Shown: one piece after another, positions 1 to 7,737 of the stretch
Numbering within the stretch: the first letter of the stretch is position 1
Layout of the letters: each line of letters begins with the position of its first letter
DNA from: Candidatus Sumerlaeota bacterium
GTDB taxonomy: Bacteria > Sumerlaeota > Sumerlaeia > JADFCT01
DNA length: 13,799 bases
Reading direction: 5' to 3'
NCBI GenBank assembly: GCA_026398575.1
Contig: JAPLSP010000134.1
Span: forward strand, 1-13,799
Notes under the pieces: generated by a model
Database searches by the model: none
Seen by the model: only the letters and a program-made list of their open reading frames with translations
What the model was told of the DNA's origin: nothing
Made by a program: the position numbers and the translations under genes

Positions 1-2
1 CG

Positions 3-80
3 GAGCGGGACGGCCTACTATTCGGCGTCAGCTCTAATAGAAACGCTGAGTATTTCATGAAGCTTGGCGCCAAGCTATAA
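3..80 (+). CDS. C-terminal fragment of an unknown protein, possibly GNAT acetyltransferase
   Basis: Reading frame 3 is open from the left edge and ends with TAA at 78-80, giving 25 residues. The peptide contains SSNRNAEYFMKLGAKL. This resembles the last conserved segment of GNAT N-acetyltransferases, where a pattern like S-x-N-x-A-x-x-F-Y-x-x-x-G-A places the acceptor-side helix and final strand. The other two forward frames hit stops at 58-60 and within 35-37, so this is the most plausible coding frame. The call rests on one short motif and the upstream gene body is outside the window; it could equally be another family ending in a similar helix. It lies 112 bp upstream of the Mut7-C gene on the same strand. 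Confidence 0.4.
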   Translation, partial: ERDGLLFGVSSNRNAEYFMKLGAKL

Positions 81-192
81 GTCGCGGTACCCCGGGCCGG
101 GAGCGGCGCAAAAGGGATGGAATCCAGCCTTGGCGCCGGCCTCAATAAGCGCATATCATCCTCGCACGCGCAGGAAACGAGAGGCGGGAACC

Positions 193-681
193 ATGCGCTT
201 TATTGCCGATAATACGGTGGGCAAGTTGCGGCGCTGGATGGGGCTGCTCGGATATGACGTTGTTTATGATCCGCGATCCGCGCGCGAGATCGTTCGCGAA
301 CTATGCGCGGCGGATGCTCAGCCGGATGATTCATCCGCCCAAAAGATAATGGTCCTTGGCCGCTGCCCGAGTCTCGCTCAGGATGCGCAATACCTGGGGC
401 TTTTCATGCACGTGGAGAGCGGACACCTTGAAGATCAGCTGGCGCAGGTTGTCCGCGCATTCCCGCTCGATTTCGGAAAGACTCTTTTTTCACGCTGTTC
501 GCGCTGCAACAGCAGCTTGCGCGGACCGCTGCCACTGTCTGAGGTGGAAGACCGCGTGCCCGACCAAGTCCGCCAATGGCGGACGGAATTCTATCAATGC
601 GTTTCATGCGGACGCGTCTATTGGGAAGGCACGCACACGCAGCGAATCCGGGATTTACTCAAAAGGATTGGGGTGGTTTGA
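193..681 (+). CDS. Mut7-C RNase-domain / zinc-ribbon protein
   Basis: The 162-residue product starts FIADNTVGKLRRWMGLLGYD (residues 3-22), the signature N-terminus of the Mut7-C (PIN-like RNase) family. It ends in a treble-clef zinc ribbon with C102-x2-C105 and C136-x2-C139, followed by the family-typical VYWEGTH (142-148). ATG at 193 is chosen because homology begins immediately there and GAGG at 181-184 gives an 8-nt spacing; a frame open from TTG at 64 adds 43 residues with no family character. Family knowledge points to a small cytoplasmic RNA-processing or toxin-like nuclease. The first acidic residue (D10... more exactly the D of IAD, residue 6) is kept. The segment that usually reads L-L-T-R-D reads VLGRCPSL (54-61) and lacks the Asp, so nuclease activity is doubtful. 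Confidence 0.85.
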   Translation: MRFIADNTVGKLRRWMGLLGYDVVYDPRSAREIVRELCAADAQPDDSSAQKIMVLGRCPSLAQDAQYLGLFMHVESGHLEDQLAQVVRAFPLDFGKTLFSRCSRCNSSLRGPLPLSEVEDRVPDQVRQWRTEFYQCVSCGRVYWEGTHTQRIRDLLKRIGVV

Positions 682-795
682 CAAAACAATGGATGACAAA
701 ACAATAAACAGAATGATGAAAAACAGAATGATGAAAAACAGGATGATGAAAAACAGAATGATGAAAAACAGAATGATGAAAAACAGAATGATTTT
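681..795. repeat. 15-bp tandem repeat array
   Basis: Five full copies of the 15-bp unit AAACAGAATGATGAA occupy 706-780, with one A-to-G change in the third copy, and a sixth copy at 781-795 is interrupted after GAATGAT. Just upstream, ACAAAACAAT recurs at 681-690 and 696-705 with the same 15-bp period, suggesting older, diverged units. Because 15 is a multiple of three the array is open in several frames (Met-Lys-Asn-Arg-Met type peptides), but these have no start context or family resemblance and are not called as genes. The array fills the spacer between convergent genes. Confidence 0.9.
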
Positions 796-834
796 TCTTA
801 ATGTATCATTCTGTTTTTCATCATTCTGTTTTTC
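763..834. terminator. Perfect 30-bp hairpin, candidate bidirectional terminator
   Basis: Positions 763-792 (the last two repeat units) are exactly reverse-complementary to 805-834, giving a 30-bp stem with a 12-nt loop at 793-804. On either strand the distal arm ends in CTGTTTTTC, so U-rich RNA follows or closes the stem. The hairpin lies between the stop of the plus-strand Mut7-C gene (681) and the stop of the minus-strand glycosidase (876), where a shared terminator is expected. The stem is AT-rich, unlike a classical GC-rich intrinsic terminator, so the function is inferred. Confidence 0.55.
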
Positions 835-875
835 TTTCAAGGCGCCTTCGCGAAATCATTATCAAGCCGCTTTGC

Positions 876-3371
876 TCATTCCCCGGTCCTGATGACCTTG
901 CACGCGATATCGCGCGAGAAGGGCGGCGTTTTCAGCGCGAGTTTTCCGCCGGCGTGAGCGATTTCGCGCCGCTCGGAATACAGCTCGCCGGCCTGCCATG
1001 TGTCCCAGAATTCCACGCGATACTTGCCCGCCTTCAGGCCTTCGACCGAGAAGGGCGTTTCGGAGAACTGTTTGGCGCGGGATGAAGAATGGGGATTCTG
1101 GCGATACAAGGTTTTGTCGTATATCCAGATGTATGCGCGCTCATCGCTTTGCTGCGCGACCGCCTCCAATTTCCTGTCGGTATTTTCCACCCAAACGCCC
1201 GACGACGGCTGCAGATTCAGCCCCCGGTAGTCTTCATCGCGATGGAACGCAGCCAGCGCGCGGAATTGATCGTACTGGTTGGCGTGATGAATGTAGAGAA
1301 AATACCAATGAAGGGCCGGTCCACAGAACGGCGTCACGCTCGACGCCCACAGCCCTGCATGCAGATTGTATTTCATATATTCCGGGCTGTCCCATCCCAT
1401 CCCGTATTCATTGATATACGCCGGTTGCTTGTACGCGCTGAGCTGCTTCCAGAGATAGTTCGACGAGGCGATCATGTCGTGGCTATAGCCATTGGATTGT
1501 TTGACCTCCAGCCAAGGCTGGCCGCCGACGTTCGGATCGAAGGTTCCATAGCACCAGTGCGACGAGCAGAGATGCTGATAGGGGTCCAGCGATTTGACGG
1601 TCGTCGTGACGAACTCATGCCAGCTGCGGATGTTATTCGAGTTGTAGGCATAAACCAGATTGACTTCGTTGCAGACGAGGAACCACGCGATGGCGGGACT
1701 GTATCCCCAGCGCGCGACGATATAGCGCAGGCGCTTGGCCGCATAGCTGCGCGACACTGCATCCGTCCACATCGGCGGCGAGGAGCGCAGAAAGCCATTG
1801 TTGGCGATGTACAGGGGATTGTCGGTCCATTCCCGGTCCAGCTCGCTTCGGACGGCGAACTGCCCGTGGTTGTTCAAGGTGATGTCGAAATAAACGCCGT
1901 ATTTCTCGCCCAGGCGGATGATGTGATCCATCCGCCAGGCGTTGAACTGGCTATAGCGCCCCAGCCCTTCGAAATCCTGCCGGTAGCCGCGCGACCATTC
2001 CAGCGCCAGCCACCAGGCCGCCATCCAGACCCGGGCGAAATTCATTCCCGCCTCGCGCATCCGAGGAAAGTATTCATCATAGGCGTAAGTTTCCAATCCC
2101 TGCGGAGGCTCGAATTCGTAGTGATAGCCGCAGCGCGAATCCCAGGCCGAGCGGATCACCATGCCGATGGGATAGAAAATCGAATGATCGCCGTCGAAGG
2201 ACAGATAGCGAGGGTCTTTGGGATCAATTTTCACGAATCCGTGAAAGGGCGCATCCACAACGGTGAATGCGCGCGGCTCGGATTCATAACGGGCGTCCTG
2301 GCCGTCGCGAATGCGAATGCGGAAGCCATGCGGCCCCGATTCGCGCGGCGTGAAACGCGCCTTCCAGCAAGCCTGCCCGCGCGGATCGCACGCCTCGGTC
2401 CCGTCTTCCAGGCGGCGGCGTGTGTAGTCCTGGAAATAAAACGCCGGAAGCGTGACGGTAGTGAGGATCGCAGGCGAAGCGCTCGCGTCAGCCGCGGCGG
2501 CGGCCGAAGCAGCGGCGGCCGAAGCCGGATAGGTGAAGAAATCCACGTCCACAGCCACCTGGTCCGGATCGAAGGGATTGTCATACCCGCGCGTCAGATC
2601 GAAGGTCACCTCGAAGCATTGTCCGCGCCGGACGGGGGCGCGCGGCGCCTGCACGTCAACGGCGCGCAATTCCGGCGCGCTCGCGCGCATCCCTTCAATA
2701 GCCATATCGGCGATGCGCAGGGGCGCCTCGGTTTGCGCCGGCGCAAAAAATCGCAGCCCCACGAACGTCAGGTTGCGCCGGATGGAGTCGTTCCATGCCA
2801 CAGCGTCACCCATCGAGCGCCATTCGTCGCTGGCATCATCCAAATCCCAAAAGACGCGGGACAGCATCCCCGGCTTGAGCGAGCGCGCCGGCTCGGTGGC
2901 GAACCATCCCCAGGAGCGGTGATACGCCACCATCTGAACCGACGCATAGGCCCCTGCTTCTTGTGGGACGAAGATTTCCACGCGAAATCTGCCACCAAGC
3001 CCCCAGAGCGGACGGTCTTCGCGCACGCGGCGCAAAATGGCGGCGGGAGCGGGAAAGCGATGCGTCAGCAGCAGCAAATTGCGACGGGTCTCGGCGTCAT
3101 ACTGAATCGCGATCTCCGGCGCGCCGCCAGGGTCGGGATTTGATATCACTTCCTCATCGAGCGCCAGATGGCTTGACCATCCGCCGTTTGTCTTCTTGTC
3201 CAAGGTGAAAAGAAATGTGTCCGTGGCGTCTGCTGGAGAAGCCGTGGATGAGACGCCAGGGCTGGCGCCGCCATGCCATTCCGCGCCGTCTGTCTGCATT
3301 GGCTCCTTCGCGAGCGCCAAAGAAACAGAGAGCCATAGCATCGCTATTCCATATTTAAGGCGTGGAGGCAT
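876..3371 (-). CDS. Secreted DUF5060-type glycoside hydrolase, clan GH-A-like TIM barrel
   Basis: This 831-residue protein begins with a Sec signal peptide (about 1-21, ending SLALA). Residues about 50-227 look like a beta-rich carbohydrate-binding jelly roll. About 235-375 resemble DUF5060, with NPFDPDQVAVDVDF (265-278), a W-x-x-R-F-T-P motif (336-342) and G-x-F. About 378-720 form a TIM-barrel glycosidase of the GH5/clan GH-A type: GFVKIDP (378-384), then IAWFLVCNEVN with probable acid/base E569, and AYINEYGMGW with probable nucleophile E655. Residues about 736-831 resemble the small C-terminal beta domain of such enzymes. The likely substrate is an extracellular polysaccharide or glycoside; the exact one cannot be told. 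An Ala-rich insertion (about 282-298) sits inside the DUF5060 part. The ATG at 3369-3371 has only a weak upstream Shine-Dalgarno site. It is the last gene of the minus-strand block, 70 bp after the URO-D-like gene. Confidence 0.8.
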   Translation of the reverse strand: MPPRLKYGIAMLWLSVSLALAKEPMQTDGAEWHGGASPGVSSTASPADATDTFLFTLDKKTNGGWSSHLALDEEVISNPDPGGAPEIAIQYDAETRRNLLLLTHRFPAPAAILRRVREDRPLWGLGGRFRVEIFVPQEAGAYASVQMVAYHRSWGWFATEPARSLKPGMLSRVFWDLDDASDEWRSMGDAVAWNDSIRRNLTFVGLRFFAPAQTEAPLRIADMAIEGMRASAPELRAVDVQAPRAPVRRGQCFEVTFDLTRGYDNPFDPDQVAVDVDFFTYPASAAAASAAAAADASASPAILTTVTLPAFYFQDYTRRRLEDGTEACDPRGQACWKARFTPRESGPHGFRIRIRDGQDARYESEPRAFTVVDAPFHGFVKIDPKDPRYLSFDGDHSIFYPIGMVIRSAWDSRCGYHYEFEPPQGLETYAYDEYFPRMREAGMNFARVWMAAWWLALEWSRGYRQDFEGLGRYSQFNAWRMDHIIRLGEKYGVYFDITLNNHGQFAVRSELDREWTDNPLYIANNGFLRSSPPMWTDAVSRSYAAKRLRYIVARWGYSPAIAWFLVCNEVNLVYAYNSNNIRSWHEFVTTTVKSLDPYQHLCSSHWCYGTFDPNVGGQPWLEVKQSNGYSHDMIASSNYLWKQLSAYKQPAYINEYGMGWDSPEYMKYNLHAGLWASSVTPFCGPALHWYFLYIHHANQYDQFRALAAFHRDEDYRGLNLQPSSGVWVENTDRKLEAVAQQSDERAYIWIYDKTLYRQNPHSSSRAKQFSETPFSVEGLKAGKYRVEFWDTWQAGELYSERREIAHAGGKLALKTPPFSRDIACKVIRTGE
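2497..2526. repeat. 15-bp in-frame duplication encoding an Ala tract
   Basis: The unit GCGGCGGCCGAAGC plus one base occurs at 2497-2511 and 2512-2526, differing only in the final base. On the minus strand it encodes Ala/Ser-rich residues around 282-292 of the glycosidase, within a longer Ala-rich linker. The period is a multiple of three, so the frame is preserved. Confidence 0.8.
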
Positions 3372-3398
3372 TGATAATTGCGTCTCAAGAATATATCA

Positions 3399-3425
3399 GT
3401 CCCTTGCGTCCCTTCCGTCCTTTTC
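3399..3425. repeat. 9-bp tandem repeat in intergenic spacer
   Basis: Three consecutive 9-bp units are visible: GTCCCTTGC (3399-3407), GTCCCTTCC (3408-3416) and GTCCTTTTC (3417-3425). A pyrimidine-rich tail continues to about 3436. The array occupies most of the 70-bp spacer between the URO-D-like gene and the glycosidase. The unit has the same length as the arrays in trpG and ricT but a different sequence. Confidence 0.65.
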
Positions 3426-3441
3426 CCATTTTCCCTCACGC

Positions 3442-4506
3442 TTACGCCCACGCTGCGCAATGAACGCGGCCGCACAGATTGCGCCCTTGTTCCCGCGCGG
3501 ATCCAACTGCCATAGCCGATAGATCGAGCAAGTTGATCCCGCGATCAATCGTATTCGCAAAAATCGTTTCCATATCATTGAGATGCGGCTGGCTGAGATT
3601 GACGCCGTACAATCCGCGCAGCCCTCCTATATGGGCGATATAGTGATCGCCGCGTCCGCAGAAATGAATCGCCCCGCCGCCGAATTCATCCAACAGGCGC
3701 TGATCGAACGAGCGGATAAATTCCTCATAGAGATCGCCCGAGAGATTCATCGCCGAATCCGAACGCAGCATAATGGCGCCTTGATGATAAAGGCCCCAGT
3801 GCGCATTGAAGTCCTTGCGGAAAGGAACGATCCGCTCCCACGCCCGCATGAAAGCGACATAGGTCTGCGTCACCAATTCCAGCATTTCCCTGACAAGTTC
3901 CGGATTGTCATAGAACGCGAGGAAAATTTCGCTTCCCCAGACCACCTCGCAGATATCGAGCGGCCCTTGGGTATCGGGATGATAGACGTGGACATATTTT
4001 CCGATCTTGGGATATTGGCTCGCAATTGCCTGAAAGCGCTCACCCATCTCGAAGACGCGCGCGGCATAACCGTTGGTCAATGGAGGAACGCCGGCGCCGA
4101 TAATCTTCTTCACCGCGTCCTTGTCATGAAAAGGAACAGAGGTCGGCAGCGTGTTGGTCTCTTCCGGCATGATGAATGGCTCGACGCCAAATAAAAGCGG
4201 CAGGATGCTCGTGCCGTAGTTCGCGCGGACCGTCAGGGGCGCACCCGTGGCGTTGGCCAGCTGCTGCGAGCACGTGGCGTATTGCTGGAGCGCCATTTTG
4301 TCGAAATCCTCGAGCGATTCGTTGACGCGGATCACGGGCCATTCGCATTGCGGCTTCGAGGCGCGCGCGCGGCGGGGCGCGAAAACCTCGCCCCGGAACT
4401 TCCCACTGGAAAATCCAATCCATTCTGCGATGAGCGATGCTTCCTGATCCGGATCAATCCGCGCTTCCAAGTCATCCAGGCATCGCTTCAATAGATCGCT
4501 GGTCAT
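3442..4506 (-). CDS. Uroporphyrinogen decarboxylase-like (URO-D superfamily) protein
   Basis: The 354-residue product has the length and pattern of URO-D-like proteins: VRANYGTSILPLLFG (93-107), VYHPDTQGPLDICEVVWG (174-191), LVREMLELVTQTY (204-216) and a C-terminal NTIDRGINLL...GRNLCGRVH (318-349). The N-terminal arginine-rich substrate motif of true HemE is missing, so haem synthesis is unlikely. HFCG at 281-284 recalls the H-x-C zinc site of corrinoid methyltransferases such as MtaA, so a methyl-transfer or O-demethylation role is possible but unproven. ATG at 4504-4506 is chosen over a longer open frame because GAGGAA (4513-4518) lies 6 nt upstream and the extra 63 residues overlap the neighbouring gene. 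It starts 31 bp after the SUMF1 lipoprotein gene, suggesting one transcript. Confidence 0.8.
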   Translation of the reverse strand: MTSDLLKRCLDDLEARIDPDQEASLIAEWIGFSSGKFRGEVFAPRRARASKPQCEWPVIRVNESLEDFDKMALQQYATCSQQLANATGAPLTVRANYGTSILPLLFGVEPFIMPEETNTLPTSVPFHDKDAVKKIIGAGVPPLTNGYAARVFEMGERFQAIASQYPKIGKYVHVYHPDTQGPLDICEVVWGSEIFLAFYDNPELVREMLELVTQTYVAFMRAWERIVPFRKDFNAHWGLYHQGAIMLRSDSAMNLSGDLYEEFIRSFDQRLLDEFGGGAIHFCGRGDHYIAHIGGLRGLYGVNLSQPHLNDMETIFANTIDRGINLLDLSAMAVGSAREQGRNLCGRVHCAAWA

Positions 4507-4537
4507 CGGAGATTCCTCAATCGCAAATTGTTTCGCG

Positions 4538-5518
4538 CTATGGCTTTGCCCGGGGCGCCGCAATGACGCGAAAGCCAACATAGAAACTATGATCCGTTGG
4601 GACGCGGCAACCGCGTTGTATGGACCGGCAGCCGAAAGGCCGGTCGTACCACGAGCCGCCGCGCAATGCCCGCCGTTCGCCTGCGTCGGGCCCATTGGGA
4701 TTATTGCTTACCTGCTTCTTATAATAGTCGTCCGCATACCAATCGGAGCACCATTCCCAGACGTTGCCATGCATGTCATAAAGCCCCCAGGGATTCGGGC
4801 GGAAGCTTTTGACCGGCGCCGTTCCCTCGAAGCCGTCATTGTAGTTGAAATTCGGCCACGGAAACGAATGAGCTCTTTTTCCCGTTTCATCGTATCCATT
4901 GCAGTAGCCGCGCCCGTCATCGGGCCTGTTGCCCCAGGAATAGAGCGTCTTGGTCCCGGCGCGGCAGGCGTATTCCCACTGCGCCTCGGTGGGGAGAGTA
5001 TAGATGAGTTTGGATTTGGCGGCCAGAGGGGATTGAGTGGTCAGTTGGTTGCAAAAATTCATCGCCTCGTCCCAGGATACGCATTCCACGGGGCGATCCG
5101 CGCTCTGCAATTTCGCCGGGTTCGTTTTCATGATCTTCTCGTATTGCGCCTGTGTCACTTCCGTCTCGCCCATCCAAAATCCATCGAGCGTTACGCTATG
5201 GAGCGGCAATTCCGATGCGAAACTATCAGCGGTTGCCCCCGGGAAAGTCTGCGCCATATCCTCTGCCCTGAAGGGGCTGCCCATCTCGAAGGTTCCGCCT
5301 TTGATCCAGAGCATTTTCATCGTCACGCCGCCGCCAAGGTCTTCGACGTAATTGCTCTCGGCAATGCCTTTTCCGTAGGCGGCCGCCTGGGGCATTCCCG
5401 AAGCCGGAGGCATGTCTCTTTCGCTCTTGTCGCAGGCGGTGAAGAATACAAACGCCATCAACATAATGGCCGAAGCCGCGCGCCCGGCTTCGTTGTTGCT
5501 GATCGTCAGGTTCTTCAT
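4538..5518 (-). CDS. SUMF1/FGE-sulfatase-domain lipoprotein, probably non-catalytic
   Basis: The 326-residue protein starts with a lipoprotein signal: hydrophobic residues 16-28 and lipobox FFTAC with lipidated C29. The SUMF1 fold spans about 64-322: MLWIKGGTFEMGS (69-81), VTLDGFWMGETEVTQAQYEKIM (109-130), LPTEAQWEYACRAG (175-188), GLYDMHGNVWEWCSDWY (245-261), ALRGGSWYDRPFGCRS (284-299) and GFRV (315-318). True formylglycine-generating enzymes carry two cysteines after GGS; here the first position is D292 and only C297 remains, the usual state of structural or ligand-binding SUMF1 proteins. No sulfatase is nearby. The role is therefore unknown, probably as an envelope-anchored binding or scaffold protein. 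ATG at 5516-5518 has AAAGGA 8 nt upstream. It lies 61 bp after trpG and 31 bp before the URO-D-like gene. Confidence 0.85.
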   Translation of the reverse strand: MKNLTISNNEAGRAASAIMLMAFVFFTACDKSERDMPPASGMPQAAAYGKGIAESNYVEDLGGGVTMKMLWIKGGTFEMGSPFRAEDMAQTFPGATADSFASELPLHSVTLDGFWMGETEVTQAQYEKIMKTNPAKLQSADRPVECVSWDEAMNFCNQLTTQSPLAAKSKLIYTLPTEAQWEYACRAGTKTLYSWGNRPDDGRGYCNGYDETGKRAHSFPWPNFNYNDGFEGTAPVKSFRPNPWGLYDMHGNVWEWCSDWYADDYYKKQVSNNPNGPDAGERRALRGGSWYDRPFGCRSIQRGCRVPTDHSFYVGFRVIAAPRAKP

Positions 5519-5579
5519 TTTCGCAATCCTTTCGCTTTGCATCCTCATGCCGCCGCGCCGCCTTCGGGAGCTGGCCGGA

Positions 5580-6239
5580 TCACTGTTCAAGAAAATTGCG
5601 CAGCAGCTTCTTGCCGTCCACGGTAAGGATGGATTCGGGATGGAACTGGACGCCCCAGACCGGCAGCGTGCGATGTTTGACGCCCATGACCACGCCATCG
5701 TCGGTCCAGGCCGTGATCTCCAGGCACTCCGGCATCGTCGCCCGGTCAATCACCAGCGAGTGGTAGCGCGTGGCCACCATGGGATTGCTCACGCCGCGGA
5801 AGATGGTTTGGCCGTTATGCCGCACGAGCGACGTCTTGCCATGGACAACTTCCTTCGCGCGCACAACGTCGCCGCCGAAAACATGGCCGATCCCCTGGTG
5901 CCCGAGGCATACGCCCAGCATCGGCGCGACGCCCGCCATGCGCCGGATCAGATCGCATAGGATGCCGGCTTCCTGCGGCGTGCACGGACCCGGCGACAGA
6001 ATGATCTTCTCATATCCGCGCGCCGCGATCTCTTCGACGGTGGCCTGGTCGTTGCGGATGACTTCGATTTGCGAAACCGCCTGCCCGGCCGGTCCGACGG
6101 GTCTGACCGGTCCGACGGGTCCGACCAGTCCGACTGCAGCGCCCGCCTCTGGCGCCTTGTCGCTTTGAAGAAGAATCTCGCCGATGTATTGCACGAGATT
6201 ATAGGTGAACGAATCGTAGTTATCGAGAACGAGAATCAT
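5580..6239 (-). CDS. trpG: Anthranilate synthase component II (glutamine amidotransferase)
   Basis: The subunit supplies ammonia from glutamine to TrpE for anthranilate formation from chorismate in the cytoplasm. The 219-residue sequence opens [20 protein letters not shown] (1-20). It carries the oxyanion motif LSPGPCTP (81-88), the nucleophile in GVCLGHQ (C111), the YHSLV segment (159-163) and the catalytic WGVQFHPES with H200 and E202. It could also serve folate synthesis as PabA. Its ATG overlaps the trpE stop by 4 bp (ATGA), implying translational coupling. It is longer than the usual roughly 190 residues because of an insert at about 25-56 rich in Gly, Pro and Val, encoded in part by a 9-bp repeat array. 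All catalytic residues are intact, so the enzyme is probably functional. Confidence 0.95.
   Translation of the reverse strand: MILVLDNYDSFTYNLVQYIGEILLQSDKAPEAGAAVGLVGPVGPVRPVGPAGQAVSQIEVIRNDQATVEEIAARGYEKIILSPGPCTPQEAGILCDLIRRMAGVAPMLGVCLGHQGIGHVFGGDVVRAKEVVHGKTSLVRHNGQTIFRGVSNPMVATRYHSLVIDRATMPECLEITAWTDDGVVMGVKHRTLPVWGVQFHPESILTVDGKKLLRNFLEQ
6091..6135. repeat. 9-bp x 5 tandem array inside trpG
   Basis: Five units read GGTCCGACG, GGTCTGACC, GGTCCGACG, GGTCCGACC and AGTCCGACT on the plus strand. On the coding (minus) strand they give residues 35-50, a Val-Gly-Pro-type run inside the insert that distinguishes this TrpG from its relatives. The unit is almost its own reverse complement. A second 45-bp array of the same unit lies in ricT at 8015-8059. 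Confidence 0.9.
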
Positions 6240-7735
6240 TGCAGTCCCCCATGGGCCAGATTGATGGCCGTGATCATGGCGCGGGCTTTGCGCAGCGTTT
6301 CTTCATATTCCATCGCTGGATCCGAATCGGCCACAACGCCGCCGCCGGCCTGGACGTAGGCGATTTTGTCCTTGAGGATCATCGTGCGCAGGATGATGCA
6401 GGTGTCGAGATTGCCGTTGAACGAAAAATATCCGACCGCTCCCGCGTAAGGGCCGCGCCGTTCCTGCTCCATTTCGTCAATAATTTCCATGGCGCGGATT
6501 TTGGGCGCGCCCGTGACCGTTCCGGCGGGGAATGCGGCGGCCAGCGCGTCGAAGGCGTCTCGATCCTTCGTCAGCCGCCCGACCACGTCCGACACGATAT
6601 GCATGACGTGCGAATAACGCTCGATCACCATCATCTCGTCCACGCGAACCGATCCGTGCTCGCAAACCCGCCCGCAATCGTTCCGCCCAAGGTCCACCAG
6701 CATGACGTGCTCGGCGCGTTCCTTGGGATCGGCCAGCAGTTCGCGTTCGAGCGCCAAATCTTCTTCCGGCGTATTGCCGCGCGGGCGCGTGCCGGCGATG
6801 GGCCGGATTTGCACCTGCCCGTTTTTCACGCGCACCAGGATTTCGGGGCTCGAACCGGCCAGCGTCACCGGCGGGAATTTCAGGTAAAACATATACGGCG
6901 ATGGATTGACGGCGCGCAGCGCGCGATACATGTCAAACGGCGGGCAATGATAGGGAATGCGGAAGCGCTGCGATGGCACGACCTGAAAGATGTCGCCGGC
7001 GAAGATGTATTCTTTGCACCGCTCGACCACCTTCATATATTCCTCGCGGGTGAAGTTGGATTGCAGGCCCTTGGTGTCAACCGCCGGCTCATCGCCCCGC
7101 GCCGGCCGCGGCGGCATCGGCTGGCGCAGCTGGGCGGCCATGGCCTCTATTCGCTGGAGGGCGCGGTCGTAGGCGGCATCTACTCCCCCGTCGCCGCCAT
7201 CTTCCGCAATATGCGCGTTGGCCAGCAGGATGATGCGATGCTTGACGTGATCGAAGACGAGCATCGAGTCGGCCAGAATGAAATACATGTCCGGGACGTT
7301 GAGGGTGTCGGGATTTTTATCCGGCAGGCGCTCGAAGTCGCGGACGACGTCATAGCCGAAATATCCCACGGCGCCGCCAATAAACGGCGGCAGGAAGGGC
7401 CTCTCGACGATCGCATAGCGCCCCATGATTTTCTTGAGCATGTCCAGCGGGCGGGCGCAATGCATTGAAACCGTCCGCCCGCCTTCGGTCAGCGAGACTT
7501 CGTGGTTCTTCGATGAAAAGACAAGGCCCGGATCGGCGCCGAGAAAGGAATAACGCGCCAGATTCTCGCCCCCCTCGACGCTTTCGAGCAGGAAGGCGTG
7601 ATCTCCGCGGTCAATCTTCATGAACGCCGATACCGGCGTCTCGAGGTCTGCAACCATCTCCCGATAAACGGGGATGAGATTTCCTTTCGCGGCAAGGCGA
7701 TGGAATTCTTCCCGTGACGGTTTGGCAAGGTCCAT
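6236..7735 (-). CDS. trpE: Anthranilate synthase component I
   Basis: This 499-residue enzyme converts chorismate and ammonia (from TrpG) to anthranilate, the first step of tryptophan synthesis. Visible motifs are the tryptophan feedback site LLES (49-52) with RYSFLG (61-66), NPSPYM (277-282), SSPEILV (295-301), PIAGTRPRG (312-320), [12 protein letters not shown] (342-353), the chorismate-binding AGTVTGAPK (404-412) and [17 protein letters not shown] (435-451). The LLES motif favours TrpE over PabB. ATG at 7733-7735 is chosen: AAGGGA lies 7-8 nt upstream, whereas an in-frame TTG at 7739-7741 would be nearly in contact with it. The start is 2 bp after the ricT stop and the stop overlaps the trpG start, so the three genes form one tight unit. 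No other trp genes are adjacent. Confidence 0.96.
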   Translation of the reverse strand: MDLAKPSREEFHRLAAKGNLIPVYREMVADLETPVSAFMKIDRGDHAFLLESVEGGENLARYSFLGADPGLVFSSKNHEVSLTEGGRTVSMHCARPLDMLKKIMGRYAIVERPFLPPFIGGAVGYFGYDVVRDFERLPDKNPDTLNVPDMYFILADSMLVFDHVKHRIILLANAHIAEDGGDGGVDAAYDRALQRIEAMAAQLRQPMPPRPARGDEPAVDTKGLQSNFTREEYMKVVERCKEYIFAGDIFQVVPSQRFRIPYHCPPFDMYRALRAVNPSPYMFYLKFPPVTLAGSSPEILVRVKNGQVQIRPIAGTRPRGNTPEEDLALERELLADPKERAEHVMLVDLGRNDCGRVCEHGSVRVDEMMVIERYSHVMHIVSDVVGRLTKDRDAFDALAAAFPAGTVTGAPKIRAMEIIDEMEQERRGPYAGAVGYFSFNGNLDTCIILRTMILKDKIAYVQAGGGVVADSDPAMEYEETLRKARAMITAINLAHGGLQ

Positions 7736-7737
7736 GG

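Noticed and set aside
655..892. Open frames running through the 15-bp array, with Met-Lys-Asn-Arg or poly-Ile/Phe repeats
   Set aside because: They exist only because the repeat unit is a multiple of three; there is no ribosome site, and the adjoining residues are off-frame shadows of real genes.
1089..3143. A 684-residue plus-strand open frame opposite the glycosidase
   Set aside because: It is the antisense of a GC-rich gene with clear motifs on the minus strand; the antisense peptide shows no family features.
3442..4506. True HemE uroporphyrinogen decarboxylase
   Set aside because: The N-terminal arginine-containing substrate motif of HemE is absent and HFCG is present instead; no haem genes are nearby.
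4507..4695. 63-residue N-terminal extension of the URO-D-like protein
   Set aside because: It overlaps the end of the SUMF1 gene, has no homology pattern, and ATG 4506 has a strong GAGGAA at good spacing.
5519..5749. N-terminal extension of the SUMF1 lipoprotein (start at 5749)
   Set aside because: It overlaps the trpG 3' end and would hide the lipoprotein signal; ATG 5518 has a good ribosome site and places the lipobox correctly.
6239..7468. A 409-residue plus-strand open frame opposite trpE
   Set aside because: trpE is unambiguous on the other strand, so this is a high-GC shadow frame.
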